64,000 bases of DNA from Planctomyces sp. (GCA_019636235.1 JAHBXW010000023.1:1-64000), one strand, 5' to 3'. Positions 20,001 through 28,120 are shown, numbered from the stretch's first letter. The notes: a model not told the origin generated them from the letters alone. Numbers and translations: made by a program.

Positions 20001-21981
20001 CGTCCGCGACAAGTTCCTGCTGACGGCGGCCGCGTCGCTGCCTGCCCCGGTGGATGCCCGCGTCCCGGCGCCGGAGTTGCGGTTCGAGAAGCCCGGCGCC
20101 GATGGCGAACCCGTGCCGCTCGACGTTCAGAACCAGTACGTGATCGCGGTCAATCTGTCGCGCAGTCCGCTGGCCCTCGAAGACCCGTCGGCCGTGACAG
20201 CGATCGCCCGGGAGAACCTGCCGCTGCGGCTGCCCGACGCGCTCGTCCAGCAGGCGATGAGCATTGTCCGCGTGCTGCCCGATCGGGCCGCCGCCTGGAC
20301 GATCCAGCCCACTGGCACGACCGCCTCGGTGCAGGCGATGGTGATGGCTTCCCGGCTGCAGACGATCGTCGACTGGGACGGTTCCTGGCGGACGCGCGTG
20401 GCCTACACCGTTCGCAATCGCGGCCGGCAGTATCTGCCCGTCGAACTGCCGAGCGCCGATGTCCGGCTGCTGTCGGTGCTGGTTCAGAGCCGGCCCTCCC
20501 GGTCGGTGTCGACCGTCATCGGCAACCGCCGCGTGCAGCTCGTGCCGCTGCCTCCCAGCAGCGAGGCCGACCTGTCGTACGACGTCGTGCTGCATCTGGC
20601 TGGCAAGCTGGCGTCGCCGCTGCCCGATCGGCCGTCGCTGGCGGCGGAGTCGCTGCCGCTGCCCGCGCCGCGGATCGTCACGACGGCCGAATCCGCCGAG
20701 TACGGGATGCCGGTGGCCCAGACATCGTGGATGGTGACGCTGCCGGACGGCGTCGAGGCGTCCGTCGACGACCTTTCCAATCTGACGCCCCACCAGTCGG
20801 ACGAATGGGGTCTGATGCTGGTGTCGCAGTCGCTGGACCAGTTCGAAGCGGAGATCGCGGAGATGTCCCGCATCGCGGCCGATGCGCGGAACTCGACGTC
20901 GCGCCGGATCCAAGCGCAGTCGAACCTCAAAAAGTTGTCGCTGATGTTGGAGAGCTATGAACCGGCGACGTCCTCGGCGACATACGGTCGGGAGATTGCC
21001 GGGAAGGCGGGCGAGTTGCAGGCGGACAACACCCGCCGCTATCGGGAGTTGTCCGCACAGGTGAAGAAGGAGCTGAGCGATTCCTCCGAACTGGACGGCG
21101 CGGCGCCGACTGTCGAGTTTGACGCGGAGGGCCTGGACCTCTCATTCCGGCAGGGGTCATTCCAGGCCAACGGGGGCGACGCCGTGTGGGGGGAACCGGG
21201 ACAGGGACAGGCCTTTGTCGTGGGGAACGCCGGCGAGATCCTGAGATTCAACCGGAACGACCTGCAGCCAGCCGATACTCTGAGCGACGGCGAACGGACC
21301 TTCGGCTTCCGCCTGTTTTCATCAGCGGTCGGCGACAAAACCCGCGTCCAGTCGCAGGTCGAACTCGAATCGCGGCGGAGCCGGTCGGGGCTGAAAGATT
21401 CCCTCAGCCGGCAGGACGCGGGGCTGGGAGGAGGCCGAGGCGGCTTTGTCCAGGGAGGGGCGGGGTTGGACAATGATCGTCTCGGGCGAATCCAACTCGA
21501 TCGGTTTGGCGCCAGCCGGCGGAATCTCGAATTGGCGACGGAAGAGGGCGAATCGCAGCAGCGCGGAATGCAGATCGACACGCTTGAGAGCCTGGCGGCA
21601 TTGCCGGCGCCCGCGCAGGGTTGGCAGGAAATCGGCGGCCTGTCGCTGCCGATCGAGCTGCCGGCGTTGCAGGGGCGGGAGCTGGGATTCTCGAAGTCCG
21701 GGGGTGATCCGCGGCTGGTGCTCAGGGCGCGATCCGCCGAGGCACGCACCATCGCCTGGAGTTCCGGGGAGGCGCTGCTCTGGCTGGCCGTGGGCCTGAT
21801 GCTCGTCGCCGCCGCGGGACAGCCCCGGTTCAGCGCGCTGATCGGGACGCTGGCTGCGATCGGCGCCGGAGCGGGATTCCTGCTGGCGCCCGGCGACCTG
21901 CGGTGGGCGTTCCTGGCGGTGTTCGCGGTCGCCGCGCTGTCGATGCTGCTCCGCCGGCCGATTCCGCGGACGGCTCCTTAA
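14005..21981 (+). CDS. Giant two-module membrane protein of unknown function
   Basis: A 2658-residue protein with no recognisable enzyme motif. The N-terminal signal is VLWVALVGLIAHGAARA. Module 1 (about 20-1010) is beta-rich and ends in two membrane segments near 1017-1065. A low-complexity Ala/Pro linker follows, then further membrane segments near 1236-1330. The last of these, AAGLALVGGLLWAGSTPAEA, looks like a signal peptide that is now internal. Module 2 (~1350-2580) begins LTVYVPYGDP, includes a helical coiled-coil-like stretch near 2270-2360 and a Gly/Arg-rich patch near 2480, and the protein ends with about three membrane segments. The ATG at 14005 has AGGAA upstream. It is probably co-transcribed with the gene before it. 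The frame is intact across all 8 kb, which argues against an annotation artefact. Confidence 0.82.
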   Translation: MITIVRHLSKRPHGPRSVLWVALVGLIAHGAARAADLREPVIRRHIPATELQAVLVGDRPGALLPAEEFETLLAAARAAANASVPPEQGILTAADYVAEIEGDRLRLTCRLSFRAFQRGWTTISLPALGVSVLSARVLETSPDAAPQADAETAGPAPIARDPDNPDRILVFLNEPGPLQIELTLATLLHAVGSDLAAGFQLAAAPEGQLRLSVPAGRRLQVDGALPPRPAPDDQPADYVLAVGGRNDIQLMITDRREERREDAATFAHTAIGVVASPGEASWTARTQLSVFGRPLDQLECDVPAGLELTSVESMGLEAWELSDGGNGATRLTLTWRQPFSGVRAISLRGIFSRSADGRWTVPPLVVQNVSSHTGLLVLERPPGVRLQVLEATGLRQTSAAEARLRSAAEDPTAAGDDSSSLYFQIWTERFSLTYQPAEREREVQAAMTTLLSVNAQGVDLLSIVEFQTRFAAMFEADLELPAAWRIDGVTSGGHAVVQWQLIPREAGRNRVRIPLDPPLLPGESRTLTLSAHFDPEPWPVQDEPVRLAIPEVRLPQAGVIEALYGIAADDDLDIAPVEITGLDPARRRDLETLNRQLSPFQRTARLGFTYQDTVFQGQLEVRRMPVRLSAVTVALMRLEPETALTHVEAQLTIGGGGLREFVVALPESAGRDIRFTLAPHRPAPLFGTGGDAALAGRIAQQAAQIAPDLPFILEQQPGTAVNGVLPWNIRLDRYARGTFVLQARIAQPRPPAEDGAPQTWTVPAISIPGADRESGAVGVEAADEQHLSFTAVDSAGRPLPALDPIDFPPAHVRPEERLVGAWSFVRPGWNVTVSEERLPRTPIPSAVIESLNVASLVDSSGIRQTQLDARFSAVGMQAFDIALPETDELWSALIDDRPVEVRRADGAIRIPLSAVTPPDLRRTLRLVTAPVAARGAAPLEPRGDLQIQHPLPRFAVVTGQGAVEPIDILETNWTLHAPDDLAVVDARGRFRPVDSTKGDSLIRRLARFVESPTLRDPLSRVLFLAVIVVIGAAVGWARRRSTPLFAGCLCVLAAAMVVGVLLQGLSGPLQRLPGSRGGEWVTGGRDKFFLERARSEAPASATPLPAASEPAYDFAAHAPLAADERKLNEAIPQSEMSDLALPAPPVASGEGAPNLPGAASGSGPMLGAETAAGASIAIAQPSPARRPASGALLSVAFALAPPEGSAPSTLRTTSSAVDSETPGLDVTLRNRRQDQTSLLLIAVIVAAFGWWLRGASPRVRTLYAVVTLLGPIAARHLISGEWLPAADGVWLGGLLTVALWALRFAVRLIAVGVERVRARRLSSAVARTAAGLALVGGLLWAGSTPAEADNPDPLTVYVPYGDPASPLAARNVFVPQSAFEQLWQAAHPESAPPAAAPRDGAVALASYVADLRQIDVASDVQRSPATVRVQGRLLLHNFRESPIRLLLPLRSVPLRSATLNGEPAVVEVDAGSGMLAVAVPRSGVSVLDLSFDQPVETTGPAGRLAWQHGPVAAGQLSLRLPEGALETRIDGVRIAPRPADDGGAVLELAVDRGAAAVAWQPRSAQAADQAAVELQAIAVVAVSDASLDVRSQCALRVRQGTVSEFEFSLPANVRLKRISGPDLAGWRIDDEAQDRRLTVSFRRPIDTTTEFSIEVFLPLEIADAGSDFELTLPAPRGVARETLRLGLFAEPHLAVRPGELTGLARDETSSFPNPPPGGSPSPTSALQFAYRAIESPAVLRGRVERRLPETRAVARHGVLVSLRRQQVSSRISFQIAGAPRSTLQVALPDGFLLVDAASPHLQDYSVLREPGRGDILNIDLQQPTTGAVDVQVDGLIRREPQEPTASVAVPAPLQVARLDSELAVWVDDTYTSTIDSQADWRAVDPATLFEELRSLRPGPVQFAFRTTVLAPPAAVIALREQAAELAADVLTLIAVGDAAVDYGFTFQWTIARAATDRLTFTTPAWLRGRLDFAGDQVRQIVSTDGPDDRIRWTILLTDPVRDKFLLTAAASLPAPVDARVPAPELRFEKPGADGEPVPLDVQNQYVIAVNLSRSPLALEDPSAVTAIARENLPLRLPDALVQQAMSIVRVLPDRAAAWTIQPTGTTASVQAMVMASRLQTIVDWDGSWRTRVAYTVRNRGRQYLPVELPSADVRLLSVLVQSRPSRSVSTVIGNRRVQLVPLPPSSEADLSYDVVLHLAGKLASPLPDRPSLAAESLPLPAPRIVTTAESAEYGMPVAQTSWMVTLPDGVEASVDDLSNLTPHQSDEWGLMLVSQSLDQFEAEIAEMSRIAADARNSTSRRIQAQSNLKKLSLMLESYEPATSSATYGREIAGKAGELQADNTRRYRELSAQVKKELSDSSELDGAAPTVEFDAEGLDLSFRQGSFQANGGDAVWGEPGQGQAFVVGNAGEILRFNRNDLQPADTLSDGERTFGFRLFSSAVGDKTRVQSQVELESRRSRSGLKDSLSRQDAGLGGGRGGFVQGGAGLDNDRLGRIQLDRFGASRRNLELATEEGESQQRGMQIDTLESLAALPAPAQGWQEIGGLSLPIELPALQGRELGFSKSGGDPRLVLRARSAEARTIAWSSGEALLWLAVGLMLVAAAGQPRFSALIGTLAAIGAGAGFLLAPGDLRWAFLAVFAVAALSMLLRRPIPRTAP

Positions 21982-22047
21982 CGGGGACCGGCGGACTCGG
22001 GGCCAGACAAACGTCGCTCTTCGCCGCGGGCCGGGGGCTGCGGGAGT

Positions 22048-22075
22048 TTTCACGTCTTCCGAAAAACGCTACCGT
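22048..22075 (+). promoter_or_regulatory. Candidate promoter of tpiA
   Basis: TTTCAC (22048-22053), a 16-base spacer and TACCGT (22070-22075) lie about 92 bases upstream of the tpiA ATG. The fit to consensus is only moderate. A small palindrome, CGCCTG/CAGGCG with a seven-base loop, sits just downstream in the presumed leader. Confidence 0.25.
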
Positions 22076-22166
22076 CCCCGCGGTTCCGCCTGACGCCGGC
22101 AGGCGTGGGGCCGCAGTTTGCGAGGCTGCATTCACCGGCGGGCATCCCTGAAGGGTTTTCAAGACG

Positions 22167-22937
22167 ATGCGTCAATTTCTGGTCGCCGGCAACTGGAAGA
22201 TGAACACACAGCGGGCGACGGCCGTCGCACTGGCGACCGATGTCGCCCGCGGCGCCGCGTCCGCGACCGGCGTCGAGGTGCTGGTCTGCCCGCCGTTTCC
22301 TTATCTGGAGGCGGTGGCCGGGGCGATCCGGGGCTCGTCGGTGCGGCTGGGCGCTCAGAATGCGTCCGCCGAAAAGCCCGGGGCGTACACTGGCGAAACC
22401 GCCATTGAAATGCTGATCGACTGCGGCTGCGCGTCGGTGATTCTGGGGCACAGCGAGCGGCGCACGCTTTACGGCGAGACGGACGCGCTGGTGAACCGGA
22501 AGGTCAAGGCGGTGCGCACGCAGGGGCTGCAGGCGATCCTCTGCGTCGGCGAGCAACTCGCCGATCGGGAGGCCGAACGCACGGAACAGATCCTGGACGG
22601 CCAGATGACGGGGAGCCTGGAGGGGGTTGACGGGGACGCGGTTGCGGACCTGGTGATCGCCTATGAGCCGGTGTGGGCGATCGGGACGGGGAAGACCGCC
22701 TCGCCGGAGCAGGCCCAGGCGGCGCATGCCCATCTTCGCAAGTGGCTCGCGGGCCGCTACAATCCGGCGGTTGCCGACGGCATCCGGATTCTGTACGGCG
22801 GCAGCGTGAAGGCGGACAACGCCCTGACGCTGCTCCAGCAGCCGGATATCGACGGCGCTCTGGTGGGAGGGGCCAGCCTGTCGGCGGCCAATTTCCTGCC
22901 GATTGTCGAAGCGGGCGTTCAGGCCCAAGGCAAGTGA
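22167..22937 (+). CDS. tpiA: Triosephosphate isomerase
   Basis: A 256-residue cytosolic glycolytic enzyme interconverting dihydroxyacetone phosphate and glyceraldehyde 3-phosphate. All catalytic residues are present: Lys11 in GNWKMN, His95 in GHSERR and Glu167 in AYEPVWAIGTG. The phosphate-binding LYGGSVK segment lies near the C-terminus. Length is typical for bacterial TIM. It is followed by secG in the same direction, a pairing common in bacteria. The ATG at 22167 starts the canonical N-terminus. Confidence 0.98.
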   Translation: MRQFLVAGNWKMNTQRATAVALATDVARGAASATGVEVLVCPPFPYLEAVAGAIRGSSVRLGAQNASAEKPGAYTGETAIEMLIDCGCASVILGHSERRTLYGETDALVNRKVKAVRTQGLQAILCVGEQLADREAERTEQILDGQMTGSLEGVDGDAVADLVIAYEPVWAIGTGKTASPEQAQAAHAHLRKWLAGRYNPAVADGIRILYGGSVKADNALTLLQQPDIDGALVGGASLSAANFLPIVEAGVQAQGK

Positions 22938-23051
22938 CGTCAGACAGTTGCGTGGCCGGATTCACGGCGACTCGCGCGGAGTCCCGGATGCCGGAAATCG
23001 AGAGTGAGAGCCAGTCCCGCAGTCGCGCCAGCGGGAAGGAGTGGACGTGAC

Positions 23052-23579
23052 GTGGTAATTGCCGCTGTCCTGCTGAGAATCCTGCTGTTTTTCCTGAGCA
23101 TCGTGCTGATCGTGCTGGTGCTGCTGCAGCGCGGCCGCGGCGGCGGATTGGCCGGCGCGTTCGGCGGCATGGGAGGGCAAAGCGCCTTCGGCACCAAAGC
23201 CGGCGACATCTTCACGCGGGTCACGATCATCGTGGCCATCATCTGGGTCGGGACGGCCGGCCTCAGCGGACTGACGGCTCGGGCCGCGCAGGACGCACGC
23301 GCCAGCCGCGAACTGCCGAAAGGCAATGTCGGGGACGATGAACAGACCAAGGGCGGCGCTGGCGCGACGGGCACGACGTCCGACAGCGGCGCCGGAGCGG
23401 CCGATCCGTTCAACACGCTGCCCGGGACGACCGGGAAGGCGACTCCCGATGTGGGGACGGACGCGGGCGCCGGCGAAGACTCGTCGACGCTGGATGCCGC
23501 CCCGCCGCAGGGTGAAACTGCGACGCCCCCCTCTGGGAATGAGGCCGACGCGCCCGCCGACGATAACGCGACCCCCTGA
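23052..23579 (+). CDS. secG: Protein translocase subunit SecG
   Basis: A small inner-membrane partner of SecYEG, 175 residues from a GTG start. Two hydrophobic segments ([20 protein letters not shown] and [20 protein letters not shown]) flank the family loop [26 protein letters not shown]. About 100 residues of Gly/Asp/Thr-rich low-complexity tail follow, which is longer than in E. coli SecG. The GTG at 23052 is chosen because GGAAGGAG lies ten bases upstream; a longer ATG frame from 23004 lacks such a site and would put a charged extension before the first membrane segment. Confidence 0.9.
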   Translation: MVIAAVLLRILLFFLSIVLIVLVLLQRGRGGGLAGAFGGMGGQSAFGTKAGDIFTRVTIIVAIIWVGTAGLSGLTARAAQDARASRELPKGNVGDDEQTKGGAGATGTTSDSGAGAADPFNTLPGTTGKATPDVGTDAGAGEDSSTLDAAPPQGETATPPSGNEADAPADDNATP

Positions 23580-23720
23580 ACAGACCGGACGTGCATCGCC
23601 GCTGACAGCCTGGGTTCGCTCCCGGCACGCCTCCCCGATCATCCGCATCCGGCGGACCGCGGGACGTTCGGGAAGGGGCGTCAACGGCGGCGACACGCTT
23701 CGTGCCAAGGAACGAATTCC

Positions 23721-24602
23721 GTGCTGCTGAGCATGACGGGTTTCGGCGACGCCCGTCGCCAGGACGATCGGCTGCAGGTTTCGGCGGAGATCCGCTCGGT
23801 CAACAACCGGCATCTCAAGATCACCGTGCGCTGCCCCGAGGCGGCGCTGGGGGTCGAGAACGAAGTCGAACGGCTCGTCCGGCAGTCGGTGGGCCGCGGG
23901 ACGGTGAACGTCAACCTGCGGATCGTCCGGCTGGACAGCGGCGGCACGTCGCGGATCAACCGGGATCGGCTGATCGGCTACTGGAACGAATTCAATCAGG
24001 TCGCCAGGGATCTGCACCTGCCGGCGCCCACCGACATGGGCGCGTTCCTCGAGCTGCCGGGCGTCATCTCGGAATCCAACGAGCCGCTGGTCGACAGCGA
24101 GCACTGGCCGCTGGTCGAGGCGGTCGTCCGCGACTGCCTGTCGCAGCTGGGTTCGTTCCGGCAGCGCGAGGGCCGGGCGATGCGGGATGAGATGGCCGGA
24201 CTGCTGGCCGCGCTGCAGGCCCGCACGGCCGTCGTGTCCGAACGCGCCTCGCAGGTGGTCGTCGAATACCGCGACAAGCTCAAGCAGCGGGTCACGGAAC
24301 TGCTCCGGGAATCGGAAGTCATCGTGGGAGACGCGGACCTGATCCGCGAGGTCAGCCTGTTCGCCGATCGCTGCGACGTCACCGAGGAACTGGCGCGGCT
24401 GCGAAGCCACATCGAACAGTTCCAGCGGCTGCTGGACGCGACGCCCAGCAGCGGGCGGCAACTGGAATTCCTCTGCCAGGAGCTGGTTCGCGAGCTGAAC
24501 ACGATCGGCTCGAAGGCCAACGACATCGCGATCGCACATGCGGTCGTGGAGGGCAAGGCCGCCGTGGAGAAGATTCGCGAAATCGTCCAGAATGTGGAGT
24601 AG
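23721..24602 (+). CDS. yicC: YicC family endoribonuclease
   Basis: A 293-residue cytosolic protein of the YicC/YloC family, implicated in RNA turnover. The start LLSMTGFGDARR and the following SAEIRSVNNRHLKITVRCPE match the family N-terminus. The C-terminal DUF1732 region is clear: TEELARLRSHIEQFQRLL, then GRQLEFLCQELVRELNTIGSKAND. The start is GTG with AAGGA upstream. It lies directly before gmk, the order also seen in other bacteria, and is probably part of one transcription unit from tpiA or secG to coaC. Confidence 0.93.
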   Translation: MLLSMTGFGDARRQDDRLQVSAEIRSVNNRHLKITVRCPEAALGVENEVERLVRQSVGRGTVNVNLRIVRLDSGGTSRINRDRLIGYWNEFNQVARDLHLPAPTDMGAFLELPGVISESNEPLVDSEHWPLVEAVVRDCLSQLGSFRQREGRAMRDEMAGLLAALQARTAVVSERASQVVVEYRDKLKQRVTELLRESEVIVGDADLIREVSLFADRCDVTEELARLRSHIEQFQRLLDATPSSGRQLEFLCQELVRELNTIGSKANDIAIAHAVVEGKAAVEKIREIVQNVE

Positions 24603-24661
24603 CTTCGCGGGCCCGGGCCGTCCGGGTTCCATTGTGTTCCGTCCGCTGTTGAACTTCGCCC

Positions 24662-25276
24662 GTGTCCTCCGTCCCCGGCTCATCGGCTTCCGGCCGCCAG
24701 CGCATCGTCGTCTTGTCCGGCCCCAGCGGCAGCGGCAAGACGACGATCGTCCATCGCTTGCTGAAGGACAGCCCGGCGCCGCTGCGAATGTCGGTGTCGG
24801 CGACGACGCGCCCGATGCGGAAAGGGGAGGTCGACGGCCGGGACTACTATTTTCTGCCGCCCGAGGAGTTCGAGCGCCGGCGTCAGGCCGGCGAATTCCT
24901 GGAGTGGGCGGAAGTGCACAAAAGCGGCTTCTGGTATGGCACGCTGTGGTCCGAGGTGGATCGGGCCCGGGAGGCGGGGGCCTGGCCGCTGCTGGAGGTC
25001 GACGTGCAGGGCGCGCTGAACGTCATGGCACGTTACCCGGATGCCGTGTCGATCTTCCTGATGACGCCGTCCGTCGATGAATACGAGCAGCGGCTGCGCG
25101 GCCGCGGCACGGAGGATGACGCCGTGATCCAGCGTCGATTGCAGACGGCGCGGGAGGAGCTTAAACTGGCGGATTGCTATCGGTACCGGGTCATCAATGA
25201 CGATCTGGACCGGGCTGTCGCGGAGATCTGCGGCCTGCTGGCCGATGAGGCGAAACAGACATGTACGACGAGTTGA
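24662..25276 (+). CDS. gmk: Guanylate kinase
   Basis: A 204-residue cytosolic enzyme phosphorylating GMP to GDP. The P-loop GPSGSGKT spans residues 20-27. It is followed by the GMP-binding segments [21 protein letters not shown] and GTLWSEVD and the LLEVDVQGA strand. The start is GTG at 24662, 59 bases after yicC. Its last codons overlap the start of rpoZ by 16 bases, which implies coupled translation of the two. Confidence 0.97.
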   Translation: MSSVPGSSASGRQRIVVLSGPSGSGKTTIVHRLLKDSPAPLRMSVSATTRPMRKGEVDGRDYYFLPPEEFERRRQAGEFLEWAEVHKSGFWYGTLWSEVDRAREAGAWPLLEVDVQGALNVMARYPDAVSIFLMTPSVDEYEQRLRGRGTEDDAVIQRRLQTAREELKLADCYRYRVINDDLDRAVAEICGLLADEAKQTCTTS

Positions 25277-25527
25277 AGGAAGAAAGCATCGTCAACAAGG
25301 TTGGCGGTCGGTTCAAGCTGTCGACGCTGATCCAGAAGCGTCTGGTGCAGTTGAATCGGGGTTCGCCGGTCCTGGTGGACACGCAGCACCGTCCGGGGAT
25401 CGAGACGGTGATCCAGGAGATTCTGCAGGACAAGATCTACCTGGATTCGTCGCAGAACGTGGTGATGGCGGTCGACGACGCGCCGGACGTGATCGACGAC
25501 GGCGGCCCGAACCTGGACGACCTGTAA
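25261..25527 (+). CDS. rpoZ: DNA-directed RNA polymerase omega subunit
   Basis: An 88-residue subunit that helps fold and retain beta' in RNA polymerase. The conserved omega core is visible: [21 protein letters not shown] followed by LNRGSPVLV. The C-terminus is acidic. The gmk-rpoZ-coaBC order is widely conserved, which supports the call for such a short protein. The ATG lies inside the 3' end of gmk, in another frame. Confidence 0.92.
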   Translation: MYDELKEESIVNKVGGRFKLSTLIQKRLVQLNRGSPVLVDTQHRPGIETVIQEILQDKIYLDSSQNVVMAVDDAPDVIDDGGPNLDDL

Positions 25528-25560
25528 TCCGGTCGCCGATCCGCTGAAAGGCCGGCGGCC

Positions 25561-26145
25561 ATGTCATCAGAGCTGCAAGGGCGGGAAATCCTGCTGGGCG
25601 TCAGCGGGGGCATCGCCGCGTACAAATCCGCCGACCTCGCCAGCAAGCTCGTGCAGGCCGGGGCGCGGGTGACGACTGTGCTGACGTCCGCCGCCCAGCA
25701 GTTCATCGGCCGCACGACGTTCGAGGCGCTCACCGGGCGGCCGGTATACGTCGACATGTTCCAGCCGATCGAACATCCGATCGGCGAGCACATCGGCCTG
25801 GCGCGCCGGGCGGACGTCTACGTCATCGCCCCGGCCACGGCCGACGTCATGGCCAAACTGGCCAACGGACACGCGGACGACCTGCTGACCACGCTCGCGC
25901 TGTCGACGATCTGCCCGCTGCTCGTCGCCCCGGCGATGAACAACGACATGTGGGCCAAGCCCGCGGTGCAGCGGAATCTCCGCCAGCTCGACGCCGATGG
26001 CGTGCACATCGTCGGACCGGGAGAAGGCTGGCTGAGCTGCGGCGCGCGGGGCCCCGGCCGCATGGCGGAACCGGCCGAGATTCTCGCGGCCGTCGTGCAG
26101 CGCTGCGCCGCACTGCCCGCGAATTCCGGACCGGCCCCGGCCTGA
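25561..26145 (+). CDS. coaC: Phosphopantothenoylcysteine decarboxylase (CoaC domain only)
   Basis: A 194-residue flavoprotein of coenzyme A synthesis that decarboxylates 4'-phosphopantothenoylcysteine. Family motifs are [20 protein letters not shown] at the FMN site, the active His77 in [11 protein letters not shown], the PAMN motif at 124-127 and the active-site Cys160 in [13 protein letters not shown]. The usual bacterial protein is a ~400-residue CoaBC fusion; here the frame ends right after the decarboxylase domain, so the CoaB synthetase must be a separate gene outside this window. The position after rpoZ matches the standard neighbourhood. Confidence 0.93.
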   Translation: MSSELQGREILLGVSGGIAAYKSADLASKLVQAGARVTTVLTSAAQQFIGRTTFEALTGRPVYVDMFQPIEHPIGEHIGLARRADVYVIAPATADVMAKLANGHADDLLTTLALSTICPLLVAPAMNNDMWAKPAVQRNLRQLDADGVHIVGPGEGWLSCGARGPGRMAEPAEILAAVVQRCAALPANSGPAPA

Positions 26146-26194
26146 CATCTCCACGCAACCGGCCTTGTGCGATTTTTTTCCACGGACCGCATTG

Positions 26195-26686
26195 ATGCCG
26201 CCCGAAGTCTGCCTGCGAGAGGCCGTTCACCCCTCGGACCGCGACGCCGTAAGACGCATTGTGACGGACTCGGGATTCTTCACGGCGGCCGAAGTGGACG
26301 TCGCGGTCGAACTTGTCGACGAACGGCTGGCGAAGGGCGAGGCGTCGGGCTACGAGTTCCTGTTCGCGGATCAGGATGGGGCTGTGGCGGGATACGCCTG
26401 CTACGGCGAGATCGCCTGCACTGTCGGCAGCTACGACCTGTACTGGGTGGCCGTCGATCCGGCGCTCCAGCGGCAGGGGTTGGGGCGACGGCTGGTCGAT
26501 GAAGTCGAACGTCGGATTGCAGAACGCCAGGGACGGAAGGCGTACATCGAGACGTCCAGTCGCGCGCTCTACGAACCGACTCGCCAGTTCTACCTCCGCT
26601 GCGGCTACCGCGAGGTCGCCCGATTCCCGGACTTCTATGCTCCGGAGGACGACAAGGTCGTCTATGAGAAGTCGCTCAGCAGGTGA
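26195..26686 (+). CDS. GNAT family N-acetyltransferase
   Basis: A 163-residue cytosolic acetyltransferase. The acetyl-CoA site is clear as VAVDPALQRQGLGRRLVDEVE (the R/Q-x-x-G-x-G/A loop), followed by AYIETSSRALYEPTRQFYLRCGYREV, the usual C-terminal half. The substrate is unknown. The ATG at 26195 is preferred to an upstream TTG at 26165. It is 49 bases after coaC and may be co-transcribed with it. Confidence 0.87.
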   Translation: MPPEVCLREAVHPSDRDAVRRIVTDSGFFTAAEVDVAVELVDERLAKGEASGYEFLFADQDGAVAGYACYGEIACTVGSYDLYWVAVDPALQRQGLGRRLVDEVERRIAERQGRKAYIETSSRALYEPTRQFYLRCGYREVARFPDFYAPEDDKVVYEKSLSR

Positions 26687-26782
26687 GCGCTGGCGGCGCC
26701 CGGCGGTCGCGAGGGGGCGCTGGCTGGCGGCGGCGCAGATTCGGAGTTGTCTCCAGGGGGGCCTTCCGACCATTCTCTCGGA

Positions 26783-28120
26783 ATGCTCAGCGCCTGCCTC
26801 GTATCGCTGCCCGCGGCGCCGGTGATCGATCCGGCGCTTCCCGGCGGCATTGGCGGCACGGAGACGCGCGCCTGGCTGTTCGCGCGGGCGCTGGCGCGGC
26901 GCGACGACTGCCGCGTGCAGTTCGTCGTCCGGCATTCGACGCCGCTCGTTCCTGACGTTCGCGACGGCGTCAGCCTGCGCACGTTCGTCGACCGTCGGCA
27001 TCAGCTCGACGAGCAGGTCGGGCTGTGCGTCGAGCGCCGGGTTGGGTTTCCCTGGCTGCGGCTGAAGCGCTGGCGCTGGCCGCTGCTGTGGCAGGCGCCG
27101 CGGCTGGCTCTGCTGCGCGGCTTCGCGGGACCGCCCGACTGGACGCGCCCCCACGATTTCTATCAGCGGATTGAGGCCGACGTCTTCGTGACGTTCGGCG
27201 TGCAGATGAATTCCGCGCGGGTGATCGCCTCCGCGCACGCGTCGGGACGGCCGGCGGTGCTCGTGATCGGCTCGGATGGCGACCTCGACGAGACATTCCT
27301 CACGCACCCGCAGGCCGTGAACTCCTATGGCGATCGCGGCGCGACGTGCGCCTGGATCCTTCAACAGGCCGATGCAATCGTCTGCCAGACGGAATCGCAG
27401 CTGCGAAGGTTGCGGGACATCTTCGGGCGGGACGGGACGGTCGTCGCGAACCCGATTGACATCGCCGCATGGGACATCGCGGCAGACTCCCCGCCAGCGG
27501 TCGTTCCAGAGCGAGAGTTCGTCCTGTGGGTCGGCCGGGCGGAACCGCATCACAAGCGGCCCATGCGATGCGTCGAACTGGCGCGGCTGTGCCCGGACCT
27601 GCGCTTCCTGATGATTCTGAACCCCCGGCTGGCGGATGAGGAGCGCCGGGTGCGGGAGGGGGCCGGGACGAATGTCACGATCCTCCAGACCGTTCCGGCC
27701 GACCGGATGCCGGCCGTGATGTCCCGCGCGGCCGCGCTCGTCAACACGTCGGCGCTCGAGGGCTTTCCGAACACGTTTCTGCAGGCGGGCGCTGCGGGAA
27801 AGCCGGTTGTGTCGCTCGAGGTCGGCCGCGAATACCTGGAGGCCTCAGGCGGCGGCGCGTTCGCCGCAGGCAATCTGGAACTGGCGGCAGCGCGGCTCCG
27901 CGAATACGTACAGGATCTGGCGCTTCGCGATGAGACGGGCGCCCGGGGCCGGGATTGGGTGCGGGCTCATCACTCCGCGGACGCCCAGGCTGGCCGGCTG
28001 CTCGATGTCCTGCGCCGCGCCTCCCGAAACGGCCCGGAGCAACCCGCCGAAACCAGCGGCGTCACCCCGTCCGCGGCAGGTCCAGGAACGAGCCGAACCG
28101 ATCAAGCACCTGCAGTTTGA
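26783..28120 (+). CDS. Family GT4 glycosyltransferase
   Basis: A 445-residue GT-B type transferase. The N-terminal domain has the donor/acceptor loop PGGIGGTETRAWLFARAL and the C-terminal domain begins LWVGRAEPHHKRPM, with the GT4 E-x7-E region as NTSALEGFPNTFLQAGAAGKP. It would transfer a nucleotide-activated sugar to an unknown acceptor, perhaps a surface glycan. The ATG at 26783 is used; a GTG at 26747 would add 12 residues. Its 3' end overlaps the 3' end of the convergent recG by 59 bases. Confidence 0.88.
   Translation: MLSACLVSLPAAPVIDPALPGGIGGTETRAWLFARALARRDDCRVQFVVRHSTPLVPDVRDGVSLRTFVDRRHQLDEQVGLCVERRVGFPWLRLKRWRWPLLWQAPRLALLRGFAGPPDWTRPHDFYQRIEADVFVTFGVQMNSARVIASAHASGRPAVLVIGSDGDLDETFLTHPQAVNSYGDRGATCAWILQQADAIVCQTESQLRRLRDIFGRDGTVVANPIDIAAWDIAADSPPAVVPEREFVLWVGRAEPHHKRPMRCVELARLCPDLRFLMILNPRLADEERRVREGAGTNVTILQTVPADRMPAVMSRAAALVNTSALEGFPNTFLQAGAAGKPVVSLEVGREYLEASGGGAFAAGNLELAAARLREYVQDLALRDETGARGRDWVRAHHSADAQAGRLLDVLRRASRNGPEQPAETSGVTPSAAGPGTSRTDQAPAV

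Noticed and set aside
18220-20913. 897-codon open frame antisense to the giant protein
   Set aside because: High GC depletes stop codons, so long antisense frames are expected. Its product is Arg/Gln/His-rich with no motif, while the sense frame has a signal peptide, membrane segments and paralogy.
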